Shown here one piece after another: positions 36,917-44,817 of a stretch of 64,000 nt of DNA (its first letter is position 1; every line of letters begins with the position of its first letter). The position numbers were made by a program, and so were the translations under genes. The notes under the pieces were generated by a model. It searched no databases. It saw only the letters and a program-made list of their open reading frames with translations, and was not told the origin of the DNA. The stretch comes from Caryophanales bacterium UBA5603 (GTDB lineage Bacteria; Bacillota_I; Bacilli_A; Izemoplasmatales; Hujiaoplasmataceae): positions 1-64,000 of the forward strand of contig DILB01000008.1 in the NCBI GenBank assembly GCA_002424815.1, written 5' to 3'.

Positions 36917-38731
36917 ATGAACTTAGCTGCAATTAGACACATCCCAAAAAGTCGCATGGCCTATGCCGCCAACGAATCGAAACTTCATTTGTTCTTACAA
37001 ACTGCGAAAAACGACGTTGATCGGGTTGAATTAATCATTGGTGATCCTTTTGAGTGGCGATTGGAGAACGACAAATATGTTTGGAGTGGCAATCTATTCC
37101 CATTACAGATTATGGAAAAGATCTACGACACTGAATTGTATGATCATTATTTTGTAGAATCAGGCACTCCATCAACGCGAGCTAAGTATGCATTTTTATT
37201 ATATTCACAAGGAAAAACATACTTTTATGGTTGTCGTGACCTCAAAGAAGTTGATATTGTAAAAGATAAAATTTTTATACATGATTTAGTGGGATATTTT
37301 AATTATCCTTATATCAACGAAGAAGATCTTGTCGATTCGCCTGCTTGGACCAAAGATACTGTTTGGTATCAGATATTTCTAGATCGTTTCAATAAGAGCA
37401 AAGACCAAAAAGAAGGTTATATCCCGTTTGGATCGGTCACTGAAAATATTAAAAATAATATGTTTTTCGGCGGAGATTTAAAAGGGGTCATTGAAAAAAT
37501 ACCCTATCTTGTCGATTTAGGAATTACTGGGATATATTTTACGCCAATCTTTAAAGCTTATTCAGCGCATAAATATGACACAGAAGACTATTTTACAATC
37601 GATCCTTCTTTTGGAACCAACGATGATTTTAAATCTTTGGTTAACGCCTGCCATTCAGTTGGTATAAAAGTAATGTTAGATGCTGTTTTTAACCATTGTG
37701 GTTGGGATCATCCGTTTTTTCAAGATGTTATCAAGAATAAACGAAATTCAAAATACTGGGATTGTTTTTACATTAAAGAGGATCATTTTATTGATTTTCC
37801 ACTAGATAAAAATGGTCGTCCTGCCGTTCATAATATAATTCCAAAATTTAAAACCTTTGCAATGACACCTTTTATGCCTAAATTAAACACTTCTAATCCC
37901 ATAATGGAAAAATATCTTCTTGATGTTGCACAATATTGGGTCAAAGAATATGATATCGATGGTTGGCGTCTTGATGTTTCCAATGAGGTTAGTCATGTAT
38001 TTTGGCGTAAATTCCGTCAAGCAGTTAGAAAGATCAAACCCGATCTATACATCATTGGTGAAAATTGGGATGATTCAACCCCGTGGTTACAAGGAGACCA
38101 ATTTGACGCGGTCATGAATTACGAAATTAGTTATCCTTTATGGCAGTTTATCTCAACTTATAAAAATCCATACCCCATTGATGCTGAAAAATTTATGTAT
38201 CGAATAAATAACTTGCTTCTTTCTTATCCAAAGAATGTGGCAATAAACATGTTTAACCTTGTGTCTTCTCACGATACAATGCGAATCATGACTCGCTGTG
38301 AAAATGATGTTAATAAGGTAAAATTAACATATCTGTTTATCTTCAGTTTCTGCGGTTCTCCAGCAATTTACTATGGAGATGAAATAGGTATGCAAGGCGA
38401 TCACGATCCGGATAATAGACGTTGTATGCTTTGGGATAATTCGCAACAAAATCAATTATTATTATCATTCTTCAAAAAATTAATTTGGCTTCGAAAATCA
38501 TATATGGATTTTAAATTGGTTGATATAACATGGCATCACGCAAAAAATCAAGTTCTTATCTATCAAAAGGGATCAATTTTCTTTATCATCAATAATAATG
38601 AAAATGAGCTAATAATTACTCTGCCTCAAGTGATCCGAAATAAAGCGTTAACCGATTTAGAAACAGATGTCATTCTTCCAAAATCAGAAACCATGGTTAT
38701 ACCTAGTTACGGTTATCGTATTTTAAAATAA
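36917..38731 (+). CDS. Cytoplasmic GH13 neopullulanase/cyclomaltodextrinase-like amylase, second copy
   Basis: 604 residues, no signal peptide. N-terminal CBM34-like domain (about 1-135) and GH13 barrel beginning VWYQIFLDRF. Conserved regions: LDAVFNHCG with Asp near 255, GWRLDVSNEV with nucleophile Asp353, IIGENW with acid Glu near 382, and SSHDT with Asp near 453. The N domain supports the GH13_20 assignment. Compared with the copy at 20760-22442 it has a longer loop between regions I and II. The two probably share work on imported maltodextrins. Site AAAGGTAGGT before the ATG. Confidence 0.88.
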   Translation: MNLAAIRHIPKSRMAYAANESKLHLFLQTAKNDVDRVELIIGDPFEWRLENDKYVWSGNLFPLQIMEKIYDTELYDHYFVESGTPSTRAKYAFLLYSQGKTYFYGCRDLKEVDIVKDKIFIHDLVGYFNYPYINEEDLVDSPAWTKDTVWYQIFLDRFNKSKDQKEGYIPFGSVTENIKNNMFFGGDLKGVIEKIPYLVDLGITGIYFTPIFKAYSAHKYDTEDYFTIDPSFGTNDDFKSLVNACHSVGIKVMLDAVFNHCGWDHPFFQDVIKNKRNSKYWDCFYIKEDHFIDFPLDKNGRPAVHNIIPKFKTFAMTPFMPKLNTSNPIMEKYLLDVAQYWVKEYDIDGWRLDVSNEVSHVFWRKFRQAVRKIKPDLYIIGENWDDSTPWLQGDQFDAVMNYEISYPLWQFISTYKNPYPIDAEKFMYRINNLLLSYPKNVAINMFNLVSSHDTMRIMTRCENDVNKVKLTYLFIFSFCGSPAIYYGDEIGMQGDHDPDNRRCMLWDNSQQNQLLLSFFKKLIWLRKSYMDFKLVDITWHHAKNQVLIYQKGSIFFIINNNENELIITLPQVIRNKALTDLETDVILPKSETMVIPSYGYRILK

Positions 38732-38749
38732 ATATTAATTAATAAAAAG

Positions 38750-38784
38750 AGGATGCCCTGATTATCAAGGCATCCTTATGTTTT
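38750..38784 (+). terminator. Terminator of the second neopullulanase gene
   Basis: Perfect 8-bp stem AGGATGCC / GGCATCCT, loop 11, followed by TATGTTTT. Also lies just downstream of the convergent pth gene. Confidence 0.7.
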
Positions 38785-38797
38785 AATAATTATTTAT

Positions 38798-39361
38798 TTA
38801 CAATGATTTTGAGGGATTATAAGTGTTCATAATTTGCTCAAATGATTGCCCAGAAATAAAATTTTCAATAATATTATTGGTTTCAATAAAAAGATTTTCA
38901 AGGTTTTTTTTCTGTTCTTTTGATAGTTTTCCGAGGACATAATTTACAACATCTTTATTATCGTCGCGATCAATTCCGATTCTTAGTCGATTAAAATTTT
39001 GTCCACCTAAATGTTCAATAATCGATTTTAATCCATTATGTCCGCCAGCACTACCTTTTTCTCGTAATCTTATTTTAGAAAACGGTAAATCAAGATCATC
39101 AGATACAATTAAAATATCTTCGTTTTTAATTTGATAGAATTGTGCAACTGCGCGTACTGAAAGACCCGAGTTGTTCATATATGTCCGAGGTTTAAGTAAA
39201 ATCGAATCAGACAATTTGACATACTCTCCTTGGAATTTTGTTTCTCTGATAAATTTAAGTTGATGGGTCTTTGCATAAGAATCAAGAACCATAAAGCCAA
39301 TATTGTGTTTTGATTTGGCATAATCTTTGCCCGGATTACCCAAACCTACAATCAACCGCAT
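38798..39361 (-). CDS. pth: Peptidyl-tRNA hydrolase
   Basis: Frees tRNA from prematurely released peptidyl-tRNA. 187 residues. Shows GLGNPGKDYAKSKHNIGF with the catalytic His, KPRTYMNNSG, and DDLDLPFSKIRLREKGSAGG followed by HNGLKSI. Little ribosome-site signal before its ATG; it starts two bases after the jag stop, so coupling is likely. Its place after jag rather than before mfd is unusual for Firmicutes but leaves it within the origin block. Confidence 0.95.
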   Translation of the reverse strand: MRLIVGLGNPGKDYAKSKHNIGFMVLDSYAKTHQLKFIRETKFQGEYVKLSDSILLKPRTYMNNSGLSVRAVAQFYQIKNEDILIVSDDLDLPFSKIRLREKGSAGGHNGLKSIIEHLGGQNFNRLRIGIDRDDNKDVVNYVLGKLSKEQKKNLENLFIETNNIIENFISGQSFEQIMNTYNPSKSL

Positions 39362-39363
39362 AA

Positions 39364-39984
39364 TTAATGACGCTTGGGTTTGATCACGATGTAACGGTTT
39401 GGCTCTTCGCCTTCCGATTCAGTCGATACATCGCGCCAATCAGCCAATTTTGTATGAATTACGCGTCGTTCATAAGCGTTCATTTTGCCAAGTTTAGCAG
39501 CTATTTTAGTTCTTGCGACCTCTTTAGCGGTTTTTGTCGCAAGAATTTCTAATTGTTTTTTTCTTTGTTCTTTATAACCACCAACATCAACCAATATCAC
39601 GTAATGTTCTTCAGTGAATACATGAATATAATTTTTAATTAGCGTTTGAATTGCATCGAGCGTTTTACCATTTTTTCCAATCAAAATAGGGTTTTCTTGC
39701 GCGTTAATTACGAATGTTATTTCTCGATCACCAACAACTTTTGCTTCAACAAAAGCTTCAACTTCCATGTTGTTTAGAAGTGTTTGTAAATATTTGATTC
39801 CATCGCGAACAACATCAAAGTTAATTGTCGCTTCTACTATGAAAGTTTTATTTAGTCTAAGTAACCCATATTTTTCTTCAACCACGTTCAACGTGACATA
39901 ATCTTTATGAACATTCAGTTCTTCTGCGGCATATTTAATTGTCGCGTCGTTCATCGCTTTTGCTTCAAAACGAATTGATTTCAT
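39364..39984 (-). CDS. jag: Jag/KhpB-type RNA-binding protein (Jag_N, KH, R3H)
   Basis: 206 residues. Jag N-terminal domain (about 1-50), KH domain around 85-140 with the core LIGKNGKTLDAIQ, and R3H domain at the C-terminus with MNAYERRVIHTKLAD. RNA-binding protein often encoded after yidC; KhpB works with KhpA in post-transcriptional control in streptococci. Site GGGGGGAC before the ATG; 18 bases after yidC. Confidence 0.93.
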   Translation of the reverse strand: MKSIRFEAKAMNDATIKYAAEELNVHKDYVTLNVVEEKYGLLRLNKTFIVEATINFDVVRDGIKYLQTLLNNMEVEAFVEAKVVGDREITFVINAQENPILIGKNGKTLDAIQTLIKNYIHVFTEEHYVILVDVGGYKEQRKKQLEILATKTAKEVARTKIAAKLGKMNAYERRVIHTKLADWRDVSTESEGEEPNRYIVIKPKRH

Positions 39985-40002
39985 TTTTGTCCCCCCGTTG
40001 AA

Positions 40003-41121
40003 TTATAATTTATTTTTAAATGTTTCCATTTTGGTTCCCATCTTTCGATGGCTGATATAACTTTGAAATAATTGATACATATTACCAATAATCCAATAAA
40101 ATGCGATACCGGCATTTCCGATGGCGATATATGACATCATCAATACCATAAAATACATCATATATTTCATTGTCTTTTGTGTTTGTTGTTGCTGAGCGTT
40201 TTGATAACGATTATTTTTTTGTTGTGAAGCAGTACGTTTGGTCGTCAGCCATTGACTCAAAAACATCGTTCCACCAACAATAATCGCTAGTGGTAAATTA
40301 GCAAGCCAAGCGGTGTTTCCAAGATCTGTCCATAAAAAGACGGTATTCATTGTAACTGCAGCATTTCCAAAGACGCCTGTCCCAGTTAAAGGAAATCTTT
40401 GAACAACTTGATACATTGCTATAAAGATAGGCATTTGCATAAGAGGCATAAGGCAACCAAGTAAGTTTATTTTATAACGTTTATAAACTTCCATTGTTTC
40501 CATTTGCATCCGTTGTTGCGATGCTTGGTCAGCTTTTCCTTTATATTTTTCTTGAATCTTATTAATCTCGGGTTGAGCAATTTGCATTTTTAAAGTTAAA
40601 TCGTTGCTCTTTGCATAAATTGGCCACCCAAGTGTACGGATGGTCAATGTCATAATTAATAGACCAATCCAGTAATAATAGGTGTCGCCTAATAAACCAA
40701 ATAAATTACTAGCGAAAAAAGTAAATTTACCAATTTGGAGTATAACCCATTCCCACGCTCCGGTTTTTTCACCAATGGGTGTTGCATAAACCGACTGATA
40801 AAGACCTGTTTGTTCTTTAGCGGTTGCTCGGTTATCTTCAAAAGTAACTTTGACAGTAAAATCTTCTGATGTCCATTCTAGATAGCCATCTTGTGTCGTG
40901 TTGTCATAATTATCATAATTTGTTGCTGCACCAAGCAAAACAATAACTTCACTATATGTCGATGCTGGTTTTTCGTTCGTTGCTTCGGATACTAGGGTAA
41001 TACCAGTATAATTCTGATAACTAACCTCTCCTTTTTTAGTGCCACAAGCAGATAAGGTAAACAATAATACTAATGCCAATACAAGAGACAAAATTCGATT
41101 TTTTTTCATTTTCTTTTTCAT
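40003..41121 (-). CDS. yidC: YidC/OxaA membrane protein insertase, lipoprotein form
   Basis: Inserts membrane proteins alone or with Sec. 372 residues: lipobox LSAC with Cys26 as in Gram-positive YidC, an external domain of about 90 residues, then the conserved core with five helices starting at TLTIRTLGWPIYAKSNDL, cytoplasmic KYKGKADQASQQRMQMETME, and CLMPLMQMPIFIAMYQVV. The start at 41121 overlaps rnpA by ATGA; the ATG at 41109 is an alternative and is better spaced from AGAGGT. Second-to-last in the rpmH-rnpA-yidC-jag-pth series. Confidence 0.95.
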   Translation of the reverse strand: MKKKMKKNRILSLVLALVLLFTLSACGTKKGEVSYQNYTGITLVSEATNEKPASTYSEVIVLLGAATNYDNYDNTTQDGYLEWTSEDFTVKVTFEDNRATAKEQTGLYQSVYATPIGEKTGAWEWVILQIGKFTFFASNLFGLLGDTYYYWIGLLIMTLTIRTLGWPIYAKSNDLTLKMQIAQPEINKIQEKYKGKADQASQQRMQMETMEVYKRYKINLLGCLMPLMQMPIFIAMYQVVQRFPLTGTGVFGNAAVTMNTVFLWTDLGNTAWLANLPLAIIVGGTMFLSQWLTTKRTASQQKNNRYQNAQQQQTQKTMKYMMYFMVLMMSYIAIGNAGIAFYWIIGNMYQLFQSYISHRKMGTKMETFKNKL

Positions 41122-41453
41122 ACCTCTATTATTTTCGCACGCGCGAATAATTTATACAAATCGTCGTTAATCTCTTGGAATGACAGACGAGAAGCAGACG
41201 ATTTTACAACGATGAAAAAATCAATATGATGGAGAAACGAAATTTTTGAAACAACTTCGCGAATGCGACGTTTCATTAAATTACGTTGTACAGCATTTCC
41301 ATATTTTTTCGGTACACTGATTGCAAATCGCATGTGAAGATTGTCATGGTTTTCTTGTCGATATACAACAAAATATTGATCTCCAACACTGTTTTTTGCA
41401 TGTATGATTTTTTCTATTTCTGAACTCTTTTTTACGTGAAATGTTTTGTTCAC
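41118..41453 (-). CDS. rnpA: Ribonuclease P protein component
   Basis: Protein subunit of RNase P, which matures tRNA 5' ends. 111 residues, with the RNR signature KKYGNAVQRNLMKRRIREV near residue 50. Start is GTG at 41453 with GGGGAGAT before it; stop is TGA. It follows rpmH after a strong hairpin. The RNA partner rnpB is not in the window. Confidence 0.95.
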   Translation of the reverse strand: MNKTFHVKKSSEIEKIIHAKNSVGDQYFVVYRQENHDNLHMRFAISVPKKYGNAVQRNLMKRRIREVVSKISFLHHIDFFIVVKSSASRLSFQEINDDLYKLFARAKIIEV

Positions 41454-41479
41454 GATAATCTCCCCTTAGAAAAAACAAA

Positions 41480-41510
41480 AATCACCAAATTTTATATTAT
41501 TCTGGTGATT
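41480..41510 (-). terminator. Hairpin with T-tract between rpmH and rnpA
   Basis: Stem AATCACCA / TGGTGATT (8 bp), followed on the minus strand by TTTTTGTTTTTT. Looks like a partial terminator that would lower rnpA-yidC expression relative to rpmH. Confidence 0.65.
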
Positions 41511-41547
41511 ACGGGTTTTAATATAATTGATTTGGTTTTATGTTGTT

Positions 41548-41691
41548 TTAACGATCGGATACGGTAAGCGATTTACGGCCTTGTGCGCGGCGTCTAGCTA
41601 AAACTTTACGTCCAGTTGCACTTGCCATTCTAGCTAAGAAACCATGGGTTCTTACGCGTTTGATTTTGCTCGGTTGAAATGTTTTTTTCAT
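41548..41691 (-). CDS. rpmH: Ribosomal protein L34
   Basis: 47-residue basic protein of the 50S subunit, read directly from the ATG at 41691 to TAA at 41548. Begins [18 protein letters not shown], then [20 protein letters not shown], the typical L34 sequence. Site AGGAGGTG before the ATG. First gene left of oriC, divergent from dnaA, as in most bacteria. Too short to stand out by length, but unmistakable by sequence. Confidence 0.97.
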   Translation of the reverse strand: MKKTFQPSKIKRVRTHGFLARMASATGRKVLARRRAQGRKSLTVSDR

Positions 41692-41733
41692 ATTCAACAC
41701 CTCCTGTTTCTAATCCAAAAACCATGCTATATC

Positions 41734-41762
41734 ATTATAAGTGATTTTATGTTATCTGTCAA
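41734..41762 (-). promoter_or_regulatory. Consensus promoter of rpmH
   Basis: Minus strand TTGACA, exactly 17 bases, TATAAT: a perfect sigma-A-type promoter, the only fully consensus one I found in the window. Confidence 0.9.
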
Positions 41763-41802
41763 CAAATAAATCTATCCCATATCCAAGGTTTTTTTATAAA
41801 CA

Positions 41803-41996
41803 TTTTCCACAATCTAAATTTCGCTAATTTTAGCACAAATATCGGTTTTTTTAGTTCTTCACAAATCACGTTAAAAAGCGCTTTTCAACACGTGTGGAAA
41901 ACTCAATTTTGTCGCTCAAATTAGCGAAATCTTTTCCACATTTTAAGTGAATTACTCTCCGCTTTCATGATTTTTATCCACATTTTTTGTGGAAAA
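41803..41996. other. oriC part 1: DnaA-box cluster upstream of dnaA
   Basis: Five good DnaA boxes: TTTTCCACA at 41803-41811, its complement TGTGGAAAA at 41893-41901, TTTTCCACA at 41932-41940, perfect TTATCCACA at 41974-41982 and TGTGGAAAA at 41988-41996. Weaker TTTTCAACA lies near 41882. The 365-base gap between rpmH and dnaA holds these boxes, an inverted repeat (separate entry) and the two promoters; I see no gene in it. Confidence 0.88.
41818..41930. repeat. 13-bp inverted repeat inside oriC
   Basis: ATTTCGCTAATTT at 41818-41830 and its exact complement AAATTAGCGAAAT at 41918-41930, 87 bases apart, flanking one DnaA box. Both copies sit next to a TTTTCCACA box. Confidence 0.75.
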
Positions 41997-42056
41997 CTTG
42001 TAGGAATGAATTGTGTTTGTGTATGTTATATTTTAAGTATGATATGAGGTAAGCAA

Positions 42057-43430
42057 ATGGACAATTACGAAAACTTGTGGGAAAACATAAAATCAAAACT
42101 ACGAATAACCTTAGAAGATGATGTGTTTAACGAGACTTTTGGGGCCATAACCAATGTTTTTAAAGTCGTAAACAACAATATTTACTTGGTTGCCCCAAAC
42201 TCTTTCATCAAAAGCAAGATCGACGCCTTCTATCTGAATCGCTTAAATGCGATGTTAAACGATCTTGTTACTGAAAAACATCAATTCAAAATCATCACCA
42301 AAGAACAAGCCTCTGAAGAATTATCTAAATCAACTTATAATATCAATTCACCAGAACAAGGATTGGAGAACAAATACAAAACCGGACTAAATAATTCTTA
42401 TACCTTCGATAATTTTGTTGTTGGCGCCTCTAATCGTCTTGCATATACATCAGCCATCAAAGTTGCTGATCAACCCGGAGCTATTGCAAATCCACTTTAT
42501 ATTTTTGGTGATGTTGGCCTCGGAAAAACCCACCTGATGCAGTGTGTTGGTAATTATATTCTTGAAAACGATATTAACAAGCGAGTGTTATATGCAAAAA
42601 CCGATCAATTTATTGAAGATTATGCTAAAGCAACACAAAGAAAGACTTTTGACGAATTTTCAAAAAAATATGAAAATGTTGATATTCTTCTTGTTGACGA
42701 CATCCAATTTCTGGCAGGAAAAACACAATCACAACTAGAATTTTTTAAAATATTTGAAAAACTAAAAGAAAATAACAAACAAATCGTTATTACTTCCGAT
42801 CGCCCAGCACCAGAATTATATGATATTATGTCCCGCCTAACCAGCCGTTTTCAATGGGGATTGAGTGTCGATATTAATAGACCCAATCTTGACCACCGAA
42901 TTTTAATCCTTAAAAAGAAATTACAAGCAGAAACATCTGATCCAAATTTAATTCCTGATGAAGTTTTAGAATATATTGCTAGTATCTTTGAAAACAACGT
43001 GCGCGAGCTTGAAGGTGCGTTAAAGCGCGTGTTATTCTATTGTACAGCCTTTGATTATGCATTCACAATCGCCAATGCTGAAGAGGCGCTTAAAAACCTT
43101 ATAAATTCCAAAAACATTTCAAACAAATCAATTAATGATGGTAATTTTAATACCGTTCTCGATATTGTTAGTTCATATTATCATATCACCCCAACTGACC
43201 TGCTTTCAAACAAAAGACAAAAACAATTCGTTTATCCTCGGCAGGTTTCTATGTATATTTTAAAAGAGGTTTATGATCTAACTTTTAAAAAGATTGGTCA
43301 AATATTTAACAACAAAGATCATTCAACCGTCATTTACTCCATTGAGCAAATAACTAACGATATTCAAACTGATCGAGATAAAAAAACTGACATTGAAAAG
43401 TTGTTGATAAAGTGTGGAAAAAAAGCCTAA
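42057..43430 (+). CDS. dnaA: Chromosomal replication initiator DnaA
   Basis: AAA+ initiator, 457 residues. Domain I about 1-85, short linker, AAA+ domain with Walker A GDVGLGKTH (Lys157) and Walker B ILLVDDIQFLAGK, sensor SRLTSRFQWGL, box VII-like NVRELEGALKRV, and a C-terminal DNA-binding domain with the signature DLTFKKIGQIFNNKDHSTVI. Site GAGGTAAGCAA before the ATG. It is flanked on both sides by DnaA boxes, which allows autoregulation. The promoter in front (TATGATAT near 42038) is not clear. Confidence 0.98.
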   Translation: MDNYENLWENIKSKLRITLEDDVFNETFGAITNVFKVVNNNIYLVAPNSFIKSKIDAFYLNRLNAMLNDLVTEKHQFKIITKEQASEELSKSTYNINSPEQGLENKYKTGLNNSYTFDNFVVGASNRLAYTSAIKVADQPGAIANPLYIFGDVGLGKTHLMQCVGNYILENDINKRVLYAKTDQFIEDYAKATQRKTFDEFSKKYENVDILLVDDIQFLAGKTQSQLEFFKIFEKLKENNKQIVITSDRPAPELYDIMSRLTSRFQWGLSVDINRPNLDHRILILKKKLQAETSDPNLIPDEVLEYIASIFENNVRELEGALKRVLFYCTAFDYAFTIANAEEALKNLINSKNISNKSINDGNFNTVLDIVSSYYHITPTDLLSNKRQKQFVYPRQVSMYILKEVYDLTFKKIGQIFNNKDHSTVIYSIEQITNDIQTDRDKKTDIEKLLIKCGKKA

Positions 43431-43570
43431 AATGTGGATATTCCAGCACTAAAACAATGTACTTCTAGCGCTATATATGGTATAATATATGTTGTGGTAA
43501 TTTTTCTTTTCAACACTTTCAACACCCCTAATAATAACAATAATTAAAAAATGATTTAATAAATAAACAG
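43413..43570 (+). other. oriC part 2: probable unwinding region between dnaA and dnaN
   Basis: TGTGGAAAA at 43413-43421, inside the dnaA 3' end, and TGTGGATAT at 43433-43441 are DnaA boxes on the minus strand. Then, in order on the plus strand: TTTTCAACA (43507-43515), CTTTCAACA (43516-43524), CCCC (43525-43528), TAATAATAA (43529-43537), and an almost pure AT stretch to 43570. This order (DnaA boxes, GC cluster, TAA/TAG repeats, AT-rich) is that of the B. subtilis basal unwinding system with its DnaA-trio. Confidence 0.7.
43481..43486 (+). promoter_or_regulatory. Extended -10 promoter of dnaN
   Basis: TGG-TATAAT about 95 bases before the dnaN ATG; no good -35. The transcript would cross the unwinding region. 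Confidence 0.55.
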
Positions 43571-43580
43571 GAGGTCGTTT

Positions 43581-44705
43581 ATGAATTTTACGATTAACAA
43601 AGAAGTGCTTCTGAATAATTTGCTTGTTGCTCAAAAAGCGTTATCCACGAAAACACCAGCACCTTATCTTCAAGGTATAAAACTGGAAGTATATCAAAAC
43701 GAACTCATCATGATTACCAGCAATTCTGATATATCCATTAAATTATCACTGAAAGATGAAAGTCTTCATGTTGAAGCTGTTGGAGAAGTTTTAATCCCTG
43801 GGAAATATTTTGTTGAATTAATACGAAAACTGGATGGGACGATTATTTCATTATCTGTCATTGATGATAACGTAATAAAAATTGTTGCCGGTAAATCCGA
43901 CATCACTTTGAATATGCTTAATGTTGAAGATTATCCGCATATTGATTTTATTATTAATGACAATCCAATTAAGATTGAATCTAAAGTCATGAAAACAATT
44001 ATTAAACAAACTACATTTGCAACTTCAGCTATTGAAAATCGCCCAATTCTTACAGGGGTTAATATTCGCGTTGATGGAGAAAGATTAGTCGCTATTGCAA
44101 CGGATAGCTTCCGCCTATCCCAAAAAGTAATTGATGTTCCAACGAATATTGATAATTTAAATGTTGTTATTCCTGGTAAAAGTCTAGATGAATTAATCAA
44201 AATTTTAGAATTAAATTTAGATGAAATTTTAATCCATCTTAACCACAAATCAATTCTTTTTGAATATGGAAACATTTTATTTCAATCTCGATTACTTGAT
44301 GGAAATTTTCCAGAAACATCACGGTTAATACCTGTTGAATTTCCTATAGTCATTAAATTTAATAAAAACGATTTATTTGTTGCTATTGATCGCGCTGCAT
44401 TACTTTCAAGTAGAGAAACAAGCGCTAGTATTGTTAAGTTGTATTTAAGGAATGACAACGGAGTTGAAATCACATCCAATTCTCCTGAAATAGGAAAAGT
44501 TGTTGAAGAAGTTCAACCAGTCGAAAAACCAATCGGAGTTCCAATTAGAATCGCTTTTAGTTCTAAGTATTTCCTTGACGCTTTAAAAACATTTAATTCT
44601 GATCAAGTTTTCGTAAAATTTACCGGCGAAATTCGTCCCTTCGTTATTGAAGGTGAATTGGATCCTGGATTAATTCAATTGATTTTACCAGTTAGAACTG
44701 AATAA
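43581..44705 (+). CDS. dnaN: DNA polymerase III beta subunit (sliding clamp)
   Basis: Ring-shaped processivity factor, 374 residues in three repeated domains. Landmarks: MNFTINKEVLLNNL at the start, SRLLDGNFPETSRLIP between domains, and the C-terminal LILPVRT that forms the peptide-binding pocket. Site AGGAGGTCG before the ATG. Followed by its own terminator, so here it is not in an operon with yaaA-recF, unlike in B. subtilis. Confidence 0.97.
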   Translation: MNFTINKEVLLNNLLVAQKALSTKTPAPYLQGIKLEVYQNELIMITSNSDISIKLSLKDESLHVEAVGEVLIPGKYFVELIRKLDGTIISLSVIDDNVIKIVAGKSDITLNMLNVEDYPHIDFIINDNPIKIESKVMKTIIKQTTFATSAIENRPILTGVNIRVDGERLVAIATDSFRLSQKVIDVPTNIDNLNVVIPGKSLDELIKILELNLDEILIHLNHKSILFEYGNILFQSRLLDGNFPETSRLIPVEFPIVIKFNKNDLFVAIDRAALLSSRETSASIVKLYLRNDNGVEITSNSPEIGKVVEEVQPVEKPIGVPIRIAFSSKYFLDALKTFNSDQVFVKFTGEIRPFVIEGELDPGLIQLILPVRTE

Positions 44706-44727
44706 TCAAAATACCCATTTAAAAGAG

Positions 44728-44758
44728 ATGGAGTTTATCACTCCATTTTTCTTTTTTC
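44728..44758 (+). terminator. Terminator of dnaN
   Basis: Stem ATGGAGT / ACTCCAT, loop 5, then TTTTTCTTTTTT. Confidence 0.9.
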
Positions 44759-44761
44759 TTG

Positions 44762-44790
44762 TTGCAATATTAAATGATTAATGCTATTAT
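44762..44790 (+). promoter_or_regulatory. Promoter of the FAD-dependent protein gene
   Basis: TTGCAA, exactly 17 bases, TGC-TATTAT. Good -35 and extended -10, directly after the dnaN terminator. Confidence 0.75.
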
Positions 44791-44817
44791 CTTATCGGTT
44801 TTTGAAAGGGGATATTT

